64,000 bases of DNA from Clostridium intestinale DSM 6191 (GTDB lineage Bacteria > Bacillota > Clostridia > Clostridiales > Clostridiaceae). A program made the translations under genes and the position numbers. This document shows, one piece after another, positions 1 through 9,035 of this stretch. A model generated the notes under the pieces. It was given only the letters and a program-made list of their open reading frames with translations. It ran no database searches and was not told the origin of the DNA. The stretch is taken from the NCBI RefSeq assembly GCF_900130055.1, contig NZ_FQXU01000009.1, positions 207,573-271,572 on the forward strand, written 5' to 3'. Position 1 is the first letter of the stretch; each line of letters begins with the position of its first letter.

Positions 1-633
1 GATGATATAAAAGCTATATTAAAAAACTTCACTATTAAAAGTAGTAAATATAATAAGCCAAAGTTTCCAGAAGAAAATAATAAGTCAGGAACCTATTATA
101 AAGAGGTTCAAGGTTTTAATGGAGCTAAAATACAATATATTTTTAACATAAATGACTTAACTTACGAAGAGTTAGAAGCATTAAGCCTATATTCACTATT
201 TATAGGGGAAGGAATGAGTTCTTTACTTTTTGAAGAAGTTAGAACTAAAAATGGATATGCTTATGATATATCTTCATCTGTTAAAAAAGAAAAAGGCATA
301 GAAGTTTTTTCAATAAATACTTCCACTTCAAAAGAAAATATTAATAAAACTATTTCCTCAATAAATGAGACCTTAAAAAAATCTGTTGAAAACTTAGAAA
401 AGCTGTCTCTAAAAGATATTGATGTTTTGAAAAAAAGATTAATATTAAAAAGAGAGTTTTGGCTAGAACGTTCAGTTGAACTAGCAAAGTATATAACTAC
501 AAATGAGGTTATGTTTAATAAGGGAGTAGAAAGTCTAAACTTTAAATATAATCTAGAAAGCATAAATCAGGTGGATATTGTTAATGTAGTTAAAAAGGTT
601 CTTAATAATCCGTCTATTGAGATTTTATACTAA
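1..633 (+). CDS. M16 (insulinase-like) family peptidase, C-terminal part, truncated by window edge
   Basis: The reading frame is open from base 1 and ends with TAA at 631-633, so only the last 210 residues are present. Around residues 70-92 the segment GEGMSSLLFEEVRTKNGYAY matches the conserved C-domain signature of M16 zinc peptidases and their inactive partners (GxxxSRLFxxxRxxxGLAY). The zinc motif HxxEH would lie upstream of the window, so I cannot say whether the protein is catalytically competent. Clostridia often carry paired YmfF/YmfH-like M16 proteins. recJ follows directly with its ribosome site overlapping this stop codon, so the two are probably co-transcribed. The family call is firm; the substrate is unknown. 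Confidence 0.8.
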   Translation, partial: DDIKAILKNFTIKSSKYNKPKFPEENNKSGTYYKEVQGFNGAKIQYIFNINDLTYEELEALSLYSLFIGEGMSSLLFEEVRTKNGYAYDISSSVKKEKGIEVFSINTSTSKENINKTISSINETLKKSVENLEKLSLKDIDVLKKRLILKREFWLERSVELAKYITTNEVMFNKGVESLNFKYNLESINQVDIVNVVKKVLNNPSIEILY

Positions 634-643
634 AGGAGAAGAA

Positions 644-2416
644 ATGAAAGAAAAATGGATAATGAGAGAGGAAAAAAAGATAGAGGAGCCAACTTATAAG
701 GAATTAGGATTAAATCCTATTATGGGGAAGATTTTATCTAATAGAGGTATAACAACAAGTAAAGATATTGATTTATTTATAAATGGGTCTGTAGATGATC
801 TTCAAGATGGGTTTATGATGAAAGATATGCACCTTGCCATTGATATAATAAAGAAGTATGTTCTTGAAAAGAAGCCTATACTGATTTATGGAGATTATGA
901 TTGTGATGGAGTAAGTTCCACATACATATTATTAAAAGGACTAAAAGAGTGTGGAGCTAAGGTCTCATACCATATACCTCATAGAGAAAATGAAGGTTAT
1001 GGTATGAATGAAAAACGAATAGGTGAGCTATATAAAGAAGGTTATGAGATAATTTTAACCTGTGATAATGGTATATCGGCTTTTAATGAAGTTGAATATG
1101 CAAAAAGTCTTGGAATGAAGGTTGTAGTTACGGATCATCATGATATACCTTTTGTGGAGTTAGAAGATGGAAGAAATGAAGAAAAAATACCTCCAGCAGA
1201 TGCTATAGTAAATCCTAAGCAAAAGGATTGTTCCTATCCTTTTAAAAATCTTTGTGGAGCAGGAATTGCATATAAATTTATCTTGTGTTTGTGTAAGGAA
1301 TTGGGAATAGCTACCTCTAGAGTTGAAGATTTAGTTGAAATAGCAGCAATAGCTACAGTTTGTGATGTTGTTGATTTAGTTAATGAAAATAGAATAATAG
1401 TAAAAGAAGGTTTAAAAAGATTAAATAACACTAAAAATTTAGGCCTTAAATCATTAATTAAAGCAAATAATCTACAGGATAAAATATTAAATGAATATCA
1501 CTTAGGTTTTGTTATAGGTCCTTGTATAAATGCCACAGGAAGATTGGAAACAGCAGATTTGGCATTAGAATTATTAATGTCAGACAATGAAAAAGCAAGT
1601 AATGAATTGGCGCAAAAATTATTGACTCTTAATAGAGAAAGACAAGAGATGACCAATGTAAGTTTAGAAAAAGTTATAGATATTATTAGAGATAAGGGTT
1701 ATGAAAAAGATAAGGTTCTTTTTGTATATGAGCCTAGTATACATGAAAGTTTAGCTGGAATTGTAGCAGGAAGAATAAGAGAGCGATATAATGCTCCTGC
1801 TATAGTAATGACTTCAGGAAAAGAAATGCCTAAGGGATCTGGTAGAAGTATTGAAAAATATAATATGCACAAAGAATTAACAAAGTGTAGTGACATTATC
1901 GAAAAATTTGGTGGACATCCTATGGCAGCAGGGTTATCAGTAAGAGAGGAAAATCTGCCTAAGCTTAGAGATGCTTTACTTAATAACTGTGAGTTAACAG
2001 AAGAGGATATGCTACCAGAAATAAGAATAGATATGCATCTCCCTTTTAGAAATTTAAATTATTGGCTTATAGAAGAAATTGAAGCTTTAGCTCCTTTTGG
2101 GAAAGGGAATCCTAAACCCTTATTTGGAGAAAAAGATGTATACTTAAAAAGAATATGGTTTATAGGAAATGAACGTAATTCAATAAGAGTTTCCTTCTCT
2201 TTTGATAATACAACTATAACTGGGATAGCATTTAATATTGGTGATGAATTTAGAAAACTTTTAAATAGACACTTTGGAGAAGTTAAAGCATTAGAAATTG
2301 AAACTAGTAGTTATTGCAATATAAAGTGTGCTTTAGTTTATTATCCATTAATTAATGAATATAACGGAAACAAAACAATACAAGCTAAAATTGAATCACT
2401 AAGATTTATAAAGTGA
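644..2416 (+). CDS. recJ: Single-stranded-DNA-specific 5'-3' exonuclease RecJ
   Basis: RecJ degrades single-stranded DNA 5' to 3' in recombination and mismatch/base-excision repair. The 590-aa protein has the DHH phosphoesterase core: GDYDCDGV near residue 84, a CDNG motif, VTDHHD near residue 164, and CGAGIAYK. A DHHA1 domain with GGHPMAAG is near residue 425, followed by an OB-like tail. At about 590 aa it is the shorter clostridial form. I chose ATG 644 because AGGAG at 634-638 is spaced 5 nt from it; an in-frame TTG at 617 inside the preceding gene has no such site. A rho-independent terminator follows at about 2502-2545. Identification is secure. Confidence 0.96.
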   Translation: MKEKWIMREEKKIEEPTYKELGLNPIMGKILSNRGITTSKDIDLFINGSVDDLQDGFMMKDMHLAIDIIKKYVLEKKPILIYGDYDCDGVSSTYILLKGLKECGAKVSYHIPHRENEGYGMNEKRIGELYKEGYEIILTCDNGISAFNEVEYAKSLGMKVVVTDHHDIPFVELEDGRNEEKIPPADAIVNPKQKDCSYPFKNLCGAGIAYKFILCLCKELGIATSRVEDLVEIAAIATVCDVVDLVNENRIIVKEGLKRLNNTKNLGLKSLIKANNLQDKILNEYHLGFVIGPCINATGRLETADLALELLMSDNEKASNELAQKLLTLNRERQEMTNVSLEKVIDIIRDKGYEKDKVLFVYEPSIHESLAGIVAGRIRERYNAPAIVMTSGKEMPKGSGRSIEKYNMHKELTKCSDIIEKFGGHPMAAGLSVREENLPKLRDALLNNCELTEEDMLPEIRIDMHLPFRNLNYWLIEEIEALAPFGKGNPKPLFGEKDVYLKRIWFIGNERNSIRVSFSFDNTTITGIAFNIGDEFRKLLNRHFGEVKALEIETSSYCNIKCALVYYPLINEYNGNKTIQAKIESLRFIK

Positions 2417-2501
2417 AACTTTTCAGGTGGAGTTTTATGCTCCAGCTGAATTTAGTTGAACTAATCCAGGAGCTAGCTATCGGATTAAGTAAAAGATAAT
2501 T

Positions 2502-2545
2502 GAGACTTTATGCTAAACATTTGGTATAAAAGTCTCTTTTTATTT
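2502..2545 (+). terminator. Terminator downstream of recJ
   Basis: GAGACTTTAT pairs with ATAAAAGTCTC across a roughly 15-nt loop and is followed by TTTTTATTT. Between the recJ stop and this hairpin (2417-2500) lie two more small dyads: TGGAG/CTCCA, then TAATCC/GGATTA preceded by GAATTTAGTTGA. The second faintly resembles the 49-bp hairpin repeat described elsewhere in this window. Confidence 0.8.
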
Positions 2546-2584
2546 AGGTTAAGTTTTAAAAAATCATAAGAACAGCGCTATTTT

Positions 2585-2712
2585 GGAACAGTGAAACAGT
2601 GGAACAGCGGAACTGAGAAACAGTGAAACAGTGAAACATTGCTGCATAAAAACATAAAAACATAGAAACATAGAAACAGTGCAAAAGCGGTAAATAGGAG
2701 CAGTGGAACATA
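2585..2712. repeat. Octamer-phased purine-rich tandem array (consensus GAAACAGT)
   Basis: Read in strict 8-bp frame from 2585, sixteen consecutive units appear: GGAACAGT, GAAACAGT, GGAACAGC, GGAACTGA, GAAACAGT, GAAACAGT, GAAACATT, then GCTGCATA, AAAACATA twice, GAAACATA, GAAACAGT and more degenerate units ending in GGAGCAGT GGAACATA. The array fills the convergent gap between recJ and the SASP gene and has no coding potential. A second 8-bp-phased array with an AGAA core lies at 22324-22411. Confidence 0.85.
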
Positions 2713-2746
2713 GGTAAGATTTTAAATAATAAATAGAAATAAAGGA

Positions 2747-2769
2747 AGAGGAGCTGTTAAAGCTCCTCT
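2747..2769 (-). terminator. Terminator of the SASP gene (minus strand)
   Basis: A perfect 9-bp stem, AGAGGAGCT/AGCTCCTCT with a 5-nt loop, is followed on the minus strand by a T-rich run (TCCTTTATTT). It lies about 155 bp beyond the SASP stop codon. Confidence 0.7.
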
Positions 2770-2838
2770 AAAACTAATGTATGGTAGATTTTAAGTGTAT
2801 AATTATATTAAAAAATTAATATAATTTTATAGCACTTA

Positions 2839-2941
2839 TTATAAGTTTTGTTTGAAGAATTAATTAAATTTCTTCGGAATTCTTATAAGCTTTGTTAAGG
2901 AACTAAATAATTTTCTGCGAAAATTACTATAAATTTTGTTC
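2839..2941 (-). repeat. Three degenerate 44-45-bp direct repeats including the 3' end of the SASP gene
   Basis: On the minus strand the motif AACAAAATTTATAG (the last SASP codons plus the stop) recurs as AACAAAGCTTATAAG and AACAAAACTTATAAT at 44-45-bp intervals. Between copies lie small dyads such as TAATTTTC gca GAAAATTA. It looks like tandem duplication of the gene's 3' end followed by drift. Confidence 0.6.
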
Positions 2942-3109
2942 GTACTTTTCTACCATTCTTTTAACCATTTCACCACCAATAGATCCTGCTTCTTTAGAAG
3001 TTAAGTCTCCATTGTAGTCTTTTAGTTGAACACCAAGTTCACCTGCTACTTCGTGTTTGAATTTTGATAATCCATTTCTTGCTTCTGGTACTAATTTTTT
3101 ATATGCCAT
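2927..3109 (-). CDS. Small acid-soluble spore protein, alpha/beta type
   Basis: The 60-aa alpha/beta-type SASP coats spore DNA, protecting it from UV and heat, and is degraded on germination by the GPR protease. Diagnostic features are the GPR-type site within KFKHEVAGELGV (residues 19-30) and the C-terminal DNA-binding stretch with GSIGGEMVKRMV. The start is ATG at 3109, with AGGAGGTG at 3116-3123 eight bases upstream; an in-frame GTG at 3118 falls inside that ribosome site and is rejected. The gene stands alone. Expression would be expected from the forespore sigma-G, but I cannot identify a convincing promoter by eye. Confidence 0.96.
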   Translation of the reverse strand: MAYKKLVPEARNGLSKFKHEVAGELGVQLKDYNGDLTSKEAGSIGGEMVKRMVEKYEQNL

Positions 3110-3288
3110 AATTGACACCTCCTAATAAATTTGATTGTGATTATATGTTGTCCTTATTGGTGAGAATTATAATATAAAAATAAAGGGTAAAGTGGAAAAG
3201 CTTTCAAAAGCTTGTATTTAATATTGACTTTTTATTAAAAAAAGTTGAAAATTCATAGAGTGAAGTTAAAAAAAAGGGGATGATTTAT

Positions 3289-4356
3289 TTGTATAAAATA
3301 ATAATGACAGGTGGAGGAACTGCAGGTCATGTAACTCCAAATTTAGCGTTAATACCTAAGCTTAAAGATAAGGGCTTTCAAATAAAATATATAGGAAGTA
3401 AAGATGGAATAGAAAAAGAGATAATTACAAAAGAAAATATAGAATATTATTCTATAAGCTCAGGGAAGCTTAGAAGATATTTTGATTTAAAAAATTTCTC
3501 TGATCCATTTAAAGTGGTTAAAGGATTATTTCAGGCGTTTATAATAATGACAAAAGAAAAACCAGATGTAGTTTTTTCAAAAGGTGGATTTGTTGCTGTA
3601 CCTGTAGTTATGGCGGCAACTATGAAAGGAATACCAGTAATAGCTCATGAATCTGATATAACTCCTGGTCTTGCAAACAAATTAAGTGCACCTTTTTGCA
3701 ATAAGCTTTGTGTAACGTTTCCAGAAAGTATTAAGTATATAAAAAAGGACAAGGGAATATTAACTGGATCTCCTATTAGAGAAGAAATTCTAGAAGGAAA
3801 CAAAGAAAAAGGTAAAAAAATAGCAGGGTTTACAGATGATAAAGAAATTATATTAATTATGGGTGGAAGTTTAGGCTCTCAAATAATTAATAATGCGGTT
3901 AGAGGAAATCTATCAAAACTTCTGAATGAATTTAATATAATTCACATATGTGGTAAGGGAAATATAGATAAATCTCTAGAAAATTATAGAGGATATAGTC
4001 AGTTTGAATATGTTTCTGATGAACTTCCTCATCTTATGAAAGCTTGTGATTATGTTATATCAAGAGCAGGATCGAACTCTATCTTTGAATTTTTAGCTTT
4101 AAGAAAACCAATGTTGTTAATTCCTTTATCTAAAAAAGCAAGTAGAGGGGATCAAATACTTAATGCAAATTCATTTAAAAAGTCTGGATTCTGTTTAACA
4201 TTAGAAGAAGAGGAATTAAATGAAACAACTCTTATTAACTCAATAAATGATTTAAAAAATAATAAGACTAAGCTAATATCCACTATAAAAAATAGTTCTA
4301 TGGAAAGTGGAGTTAATAATGTAATTAAGGTCATATTAGGTAGTATTAAAAAGTAA
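3289..4356 (+). CDS. murG: MurG: UDP-GlcNAc--undecaprenyl-PP-MurNAc-pentapeptide GlcNAc transferase
   Basis: MurG adds GlcNAc to lipid I to make lipid II at the inner face of the membrane. The 355-aa protein shows the GT28 N-terminal loop [11 protein letters not shown] near residue 8, the membrane-associating [10 protein letters not shown] segment, GGSLGSQ at the start of the second Rossmann domain, and the UDP-GlcNAc pocket [11 protein letters not shown]. The start is uncertain: ATG 3280 touches the ribosome site AAGGGGATGAT (3274-3284), so I prefer TTG 3289, which gives normal spacing and a usual N-terminus. As in some other clostridia, the gene is outside a dcw cluster. Another envelope gene, amj, is at 55 kb. 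Confidence 0.93.
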   Translation: MYKIIMTGGGTAGHVTPNLALIPKLKDKGFQIKYIGSKDGIEKEIITKENIEYYSISSGKLRRYFDLKNFSDPFKVVKGLFQAFIIMTKEKPDVVFSKGGFVAVPVVMAATMKGIPVIAHESDITPGLANKLSAPFCNKLCVTFPESIKYIKKDKGILTGSPIREEILEGNKEKGKKIAGFTDDKEIILIMGGSLGSQIINNAVRGNLSKLLNEFNIIHICGKGNIDKSLENYRGYSQFEYVSDELPHLMKACDYVISRAGSNSIFEFLALRKPMLLIPLSKKASRGDQILNANSFKKSGFCLTLEEEELNETTLINSINDLKNNKTKLISTIKNSSMESGVNNVIKVILGSIKK

Positions 4357-4603
4357 TATAGTGGTTTATGTAGATAAGAAAGATGGTTTTATTTCCTGGG
4401 AAAAGTTTGTGAATTTAGTATAATAGGAATAATTAAAATATTAAGAAAATTAGAATAATCTAGAGATATACAATAAATTTTAGCTATAAAGACAAATTAT
4501 CGAGCAATATAGAGTATATTGGAGAAATATCCGTAAATATAAGGCTAATACCCAAATACTTTTAATTATGAACTAATTTTTAACTTAACTGATAATATGA
4601 AAC
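4357..4603. other. Intergenic region with no recognised feature
   Basis: AT-rich sequence after murG. I see no clear rho-independent terminator, ORF or repeat here. The flavodoxin promoter begins just beyond it. Confidence 0.5.
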
Positions 4604-4693
4604 TTGCAAAATAAATCCTTTGTTATATAATATTTATGTAAGCTTTAAGAAGGCATAAATTAGCAAAATACAATCTTGTTAACATTTTAACAA
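4604..4693 (+). promoter_or_regulatory. Flavodoxin promoter with Rex-type operator
   Basis: TTGCAA (4604-4609), a 16-bp spacer and TATAAT (4626-4631) form a sigma-A promoter with a start near 4638. Downstream at 4676-4693 lies TTGTTAACATTTTAACAA, a full match to the clostridial Rex operator TTGTTAANNNNTTAACAA. It sits between the predicted transcript start and the ribosome site, a position suited to repression when the NADH/NAD+ ratio is low. The promoter and dyad are seen; Rex control is inferred from the motif. Confidence 0.75.
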
Positions 4694-4710
4694 ACCAAGA
4701 GGTGATTAAG

Positions 4711-5139
4711 ATGAAAAAAATTAGCATTATTTATTGGAGTAATGGTGGAAATGTTGAGGTTTTAGCTAATGCTATAAAAGAAGGTGCAGAGAAGCTAGGA
4801 GCAATAGTAAATATAAAACTAGTTTCAGAAGCTAACATATCAGATGTTATTGAAGCAGATGCAGTAGCTTTAGGAAGTCCTTCTATGGATAGTAATAGAG
4901 TAGAACAAAAGGAAATGGAACCGTTTGTTAAAGAACTTAAACTAATACCTAATGATAATAAAAAAGTTGCTTTATTTGGATCATATGGTTGGGATGATGG
5001 AGAATTCATAAATGAATGGAATTTAAGAATGAAAGATTATGGATTCAATGTTATAGGAACACTAGCTGTAAAAGAATCGCCAGAAGATAATGAGCTAAAA
5101 ATTGCGATGGAATTAGGAAAAAAGCTTGCAGAAAACTAG
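4711..5139 (+). CDS. Short-chain flavodoxin
   Basis: FMN-binding low-potential electron carrier of 142 aa, probably serving the adjacent pyruvate:ferredoxin oxidoreductase. Beta-1 and the phosphate loop are near residues 3-16 (IIYWSNGGNVE). The second FMN loop has GSPSMDSN near residue 55 and the third has GSYGWDDGEF near residue 88, as in short-chain flavodoxins. The phosphate loop is atypical: the usual (S/T)xTGNT is SNGGNV here. The start is ATG 4711 behind AAGAGGTGAT; GTG 4702 is part of that ribosome site. A Rex-type operator lies just upstream, hinting at redox-controlled expression. Confidence 0.9.
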   Translation: MKKISIIYWSNGGNVEVLANAIKEGAEKLGAIVNIKLVSEANISDVIEADAVALGSPSMDSNRVEQKEMEPFVKELKLIPNDNKKVALFGSYGWDDGEFINEWNLRMKDYGFNVIGTLAVKESPEDNELKIAMELGKKLAEN

Positions 5140-5225
5140 TCTGTTTATATATATTTCAGAATTAATGTGTATTTTGAGGTATATTAAATAAATATCTAAG
5201 TTGAATAGAAAGAGGGGTCAACACG

Positions 5226-8200
5226 ATGAGAAAAATGAAAACTATGGATGGTAATGCAGCAGCAGCTCATATAGCTTATGCATTTACCGAAGTTGCAGCG
5301 ATTTACCCAATAACTCCTTCATCACCTATGGCAGAAAATGTTGATGAGTGGGTTGCCCAAGGAAGAAAGAATCTCTTTGGACAAACAGTTAAAGTTATGG
5401 AAATGCAATCAGAAGCAGGAGCTGCTGGAGCAGTTCACGGTTCACTACAAGCTGGTGCATTAACTACTACTTTCACTGCTTCTCAAGGTCTATTATTAAT
5501 GATTCCTAATATGTATAAAATTGCAGGAGAATTACTTCCAGGAGTACTTCACGTATCAGCTAGAGCATTAGCTACATCAGCTCTTAACATATTTGGTGAT
5601 CACCAAGACGTTATGGCAGCTAGACAAACTGGTTTTGCTATGCTTGCAGAAGGTTCAGTTCAAGAAGTTATGGATTTAGCAGCTGTTGCCCATTTAACAG
5701 CTATTAAAACAAGAGTACCATTCTTAAACTTCTTTGATGGATTCAGAACATCTCATGAAATTCAAAAAATTGAAGTTCTTGAATATGATGAATTATCTAA
5801 GTTAGTAGATTGGGAATGTGTAGACAGTTTTAAAAGAAGAGCTTTAAACCCTGATCATCCTGTAACAAGAGGAACAGCTCAAAATGCTGATATCTATTTC
5901 CAAGAAAGAGAAGTAGTTAACAACTACTACAACAACTTACCAGATACAGTTGAAAGCTACATGGCTGAAATAACTAAATTAACTGGTAGAGAATATCACT
6001 GTTTTGATTACTATGGTGCACCAGATGCTGATAGAGTTATCATAGCTATGGGTTCTGCAACAGATGTATGTGAAGAAACTATAGATTACTTAACAGCAAA
6101 AGGAGAAAAAGTTGGTTTAGTTAAAGTAAGACTATTCAGACCTTTCTCAAATGAAAGATTATTAGCTGCTATTCCTAAAACTGTTAAGAAAATAGCTGTT
6201 TTAGATAGAACTAAAGAACCAGGATCAGCAGGAGAACCATTATACCTAGATGTTAGAAATGCATTCTTTGGTAAAGATAATGCTCCATTAGTTGTTGGTG
6301 GTAGATTTGGTTTAGGATCAAAAGATCCAAATCCAGCACATATTGCTGCAGTTTATGCTAACTTAGCAAAAGCTGAACCTAAAAATGGATTCACAATAGG
6401 AATTGTTGATGACGTTACTAACTTATCACTAGATGTAACTGAAGATATTGATGCTACACCAGTAGGAACTACAGCTTGTAAGTTCTGGGGATTAGGATCA
6501 GATGGTACAGTTGGTGCTAATAAGAGTGCTATCAAAATCATCGGAGATCATACAGAAATGTATGCACAAGCATATTTCTTCTATGATTCTAAAAAATCAG
6601 GTGGTATAACTGTATCTCACTTAAGATTTGGTAAAAAAGCAATTAAATCACCATACTTAATAAACAAAGCTGATTTCGTTTCTTGTTCTAACCAATCATA
6701 TGTTAATAAGTACAATGTACTTGATGGATTAAAACCAGGTGCAACTTTCTTATTAAACACTATATGGTCTCCAGAAGAATTAGAAACAAAATTACCAGCT
6801 TCATATAAGAAATTTATAGCTGAAAACAACATTAAGTTCTACACTATAAATGCTGTTAAGATAGCTCAAGAAATAGGTCTTGGTGGAAGATTCAACATGA
6901 TAATGCAATCAGCTTTCTTTAAGCTTGCTAGCATAATACCAGTTGAAGATGCCGTTAAGTACTTAAAAGATGCTGTTGTTAAATCATACGGCAAAAAAGG
7001 TGAAAAAGTTGTTAACATGAATTATGCTGCTATTGATAGAGGAATCGAATCAATCGTTGCTATAGATGTACCTGAAAGCTGGAAATCAGCTGTAGAAGCA
7101 GAAGCTGCTGTAACTGCTGTACCAGAATTCATAAAGAAAATAGTTGAACCAATGAACAGACAAGAAGGAGATAAACTTCCTGTATCTGCATTCTTAGGAA
7201 TGGAAGATGGTACATTTGAAAATGGTACTGCTGCTTACGAAAAGAGAGGAATAGCTATAAACGTTCCTGAATGGCAAGCAGATAAATGTATTCAATGTAA
7301 CCAATGTTCATATGTTTGTCCTCATGCTGTAATCAGACCATTCTTATTAAACGAAGAAGAAAAGAATGCAGTACCAGAAGGATTAAAATTAGTTCCAGCT
7401 AAGGCATTAAAGACAGAAACTCCATTATCATACACTATGGCTGTAAGCCCACTAGATTGTACTGGTTGTGGAAACTGTGCTCAAGTATGTCCAGCACCTG
7501 GAAAAGCATTATTAATGAAACCACAAGAATCTCAACATGTTGAAATCGAAAGATGGGATTTTGTAACTAAGAAAGTAGCTGCAAAACCAAACCCAATGAA
7601 TAAATTAACATTAAAAGGAAGCCAATTTGAGCAACCATTACTTGAGTTCTCTGGTGCTTGTGCTGGTTGTGGAGAAACTCCATACGCTAAGCTTGTAACT
7701 CAATTATTTGGTGATAGAATGATGGTAGCTAATGCTACTGGATGTTCATCAATTTGGGGAGGATCTGCACCTTCAACTCCATACACTAAGAATCATCAAG
7801 GATATGGTCCAGCTTGGTCTAACTCATTATTTGAAGATAATGCTGAGTTTGGATTAGGTATGTTCTTAGGAGTTAAAGCTCAAAGAGAAAGATTAGAAGA
7901 ACAAGCTAAGAAAGCAATAGAAGCTGGTGTATCTGAAGAAGCTAAAGCTGCTTTAGAAGACTGGTTAACTAATGTTAACAGTGGCGAAGGAACTAGAACA
8001 AGATCAGAAAGAGTTGTTGCAGCTCTACAAGGTGAAACTAACGAATTCGCTAAAGAATTATTAAAGAATAAAGACTACTTAACTAAGAGATCTCAATGGA
8101 TCTTTGGTGGAGACGGTTGGGCTTACGATATAGGATTTGGTGGATTAGACCATGTTATTGCATCAGGAGAAGATGTAAACATACTTGTATTTGATACAGA

Positions 8201-8735
8201 AGTTTACTCAAACACTGGTGGTCAATCATCTAAGTCAACTCCAACAGCTGCTATAGCTAAGTTTGCTGCATCTGGTAAGAGAACTAAGAAGAAAGATCTT
8301 GGAATGATAGCTATGAGCTATGGTTATGTATATGTTGCTCAAATTTCTATGGGAGCAGACAAAAACCAAACTCTTAAAGCTATAGCTGAAGCTGAAGCTT
8401 ATCCAGGTCCATCATTAATCATAGCTTATGCTCCATGTATAAACCATGGATTAAAAGCTGGTATGGGTAATTCTCAATTAGAAGCTAAAAAAGCTGTTGA
8501 TTGTGGATATTGGGGTATGTACAGATTTAACCCAACATTAAAAGATGCTGGTAAAAATCCATTTACCTTAGATTCTAAAGAACCTAAAGAAGACTTTAAA
8601 GAATTCTTAATGGGTGAAGTTAGATACTCATCTCTTGCTAAGGCATTCCCAGAAGCAGCTGATGCTTTATTTGAGAAAACTTACCAAGATGCTATGGAAA
8701 GATTAGAATCTTACAAGAAGTTAGCTAATCAATAA
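5226..8735 (+). CDS. nifJ: Pyruvate:ferredoxin (flavodoxin) oxidoreductase, single-chain
   Basis: Converts pyruvate + CoA to acetyl-CoA + CO2, reducing ferredoxin or flavodoxin; a central enzyme of clostridial fermentation. The 1169 aa is normal for the fused homodimeric form. Domains in order: pyrimidine-binding domain (YPITPSSPMAE, residues 27-37), the gamma-like and EKR regions, a 2[4Fe-4S] insert (CIQCNQC from 688, CTGCGNC from 745), a proximal cluster ligand motif CAGCGE near 812, and TPP-binding GDGWAYDIG near 962 with NTGGQ near 996. The start ATG 5226 has AGAGGGG upstream. Codon use is strongly biased, as in highly expressed genes. A terminator follows directly. The flavodoxin gene 86 bp upstream is a likely partner. 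Confidence 0.98.
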   Translation: MRKMKTMDGNAAAAHIAYAFTEVAAIYPITPSSPMAENVDEWVAQGRKNLFGQTVKVMEMQSEAGAAGAVHGSLQAGALTTTFTASQGLLLMIPNMYKIAGELLPGVLHVSARALATSALNIFGDHQDVMAARQTGFAMLAEGSVQEVMDLAAVAHLTAIKTRVPFLNFFDGFRTSHEIQKIEVLEYDELSKLVDWECVDSFKRRALNPDHPVTRGTAQNADIYFQEREVVNNYYNNLPDTVESYMAEITKLTGREYHCFDYYGAPDADRVIIAMGSATDVCEETIDYLTAKGEKVGLVKVRLFRPFSNERLLAAIPKTVKKIAVLDRTKEPGSAGEPLYLDVRNAFFGKDNAPLVVGGRFGLGSKDPNPAHIAAVYANLAKAEPKNGFTIGIVDDVTNLSLDVTEDIDATPVGTTACKFWGLGSDGTVGANKSAIKIIGDHTEMYAQAYFFYDSKKSGGITVSHLRFGKKAIKSPYLINKADFVSCSNQSYVNKYNVLDGLKPGATFLLNTIWSPEELETKLPASYKKFIAENNIKFYTINAVKIAQEIGLGGRFNMIMQSAFFKLASIIPVEDAVKYLKDAVVKSYGKKGEKVVNMNYAAIDRGIESIVAIDVPESWKSAVEAEAAVTAVPEFIKKIVEPMNRQEGDKLPVSAFLGMEDGTFENGTAAYEKRGIAINVPEWQADKCIQCNQCSYVCPHAVIRPFLLNEEEKNAVPEGLKLVPAKALKTETPLSYTMAVSPLDCTGCGNCAQVCPAPGKALLMKPQESQHVEIERWDFVTKKVAAKPNPMNKLTLKGSQFEQPLLEFSGACAGCGETPYAKLVTQLFGDRMMVANATGCSSIWGGSAPSTPYTKNHQGYGPAWSNSLFEDNAEFGLGMFLGVKAQRERLEEQAKKAIEAGVSEEAKAALEDWLTNVNSGEGTRTRSERVVAALQGETNEFAKELLKNKDYLTKRSQWIFGGDGWAYDIGFGGLDHVIASGEDVNILVFDTEVYSNTGGQSSKSTPTAAIAKFAASGKRTKKKDLGMIAMSYGYVYVAQISMGADKNQTLKAIAEAEAYPGPSLIIAYAPCINHGLKAGMGNSQLEAKKAVDCGYWGMYRFNPTLKDAGKNPFTLDSKEPKEDFKEFLMGEVRYSSLAKAFPEAADALFEKTYQDAMERLESYKKLANQ

Positions 8736-8756
8736 TTAATAATAAATAACAAATAA

Positions 8757-8790
8757 AAGGGATCTAGAGCTTTCTAGGTCTCTTTTTTTA
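8757..8790 (+). terminator. Terminator after PFOR
   Basis: GGGATCTAGA pairs with TCTAGGTCTC around a short GCTT-like loop and is followed by TTTTTTT. Confidence 0.85.
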
Positions 8791-8799
8791 GGTTCTAAA

Positions 8800-8940
8800 T
8801 GTTAAGAATATGTTAAGGAAGTAAATGTTATTTAACTTAAGAAGATAAAAAAACATGCACAAATACTAAAAAGAAGCATTTATATAGGCTGAAAAATGAC
8901 AAATAGATAAATGTAAATGTTTTTTAACGCAAGAATAACA
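8800..8940 (+). promoter_or_regulatory. Candidate Pho-box repeats upstream of the DUF47-pit operon
   Basis: TGTTAA occurs at 8800 and 8811, exactly 11 bp apart (TTAACA-N5-TTAACA on the minus strand). TTAACG-N5-ATAACA occurs at 8924-8940 on the plus strand. The 11-bp spacing and hexamer match the PhoP (Pho-box) pattern known from Firmicutes. The rest of 8791-9035 shows no other structure. Confidence 0.4.
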
Positions 8941-9035
8941 AACTTATGCTGGTCTTAATATTCTTAATATAGATTTAACAATGGAGTATTATTATAAGGT
9001 AGTATTACTATATACATAAGGAGAGGACAGATATC

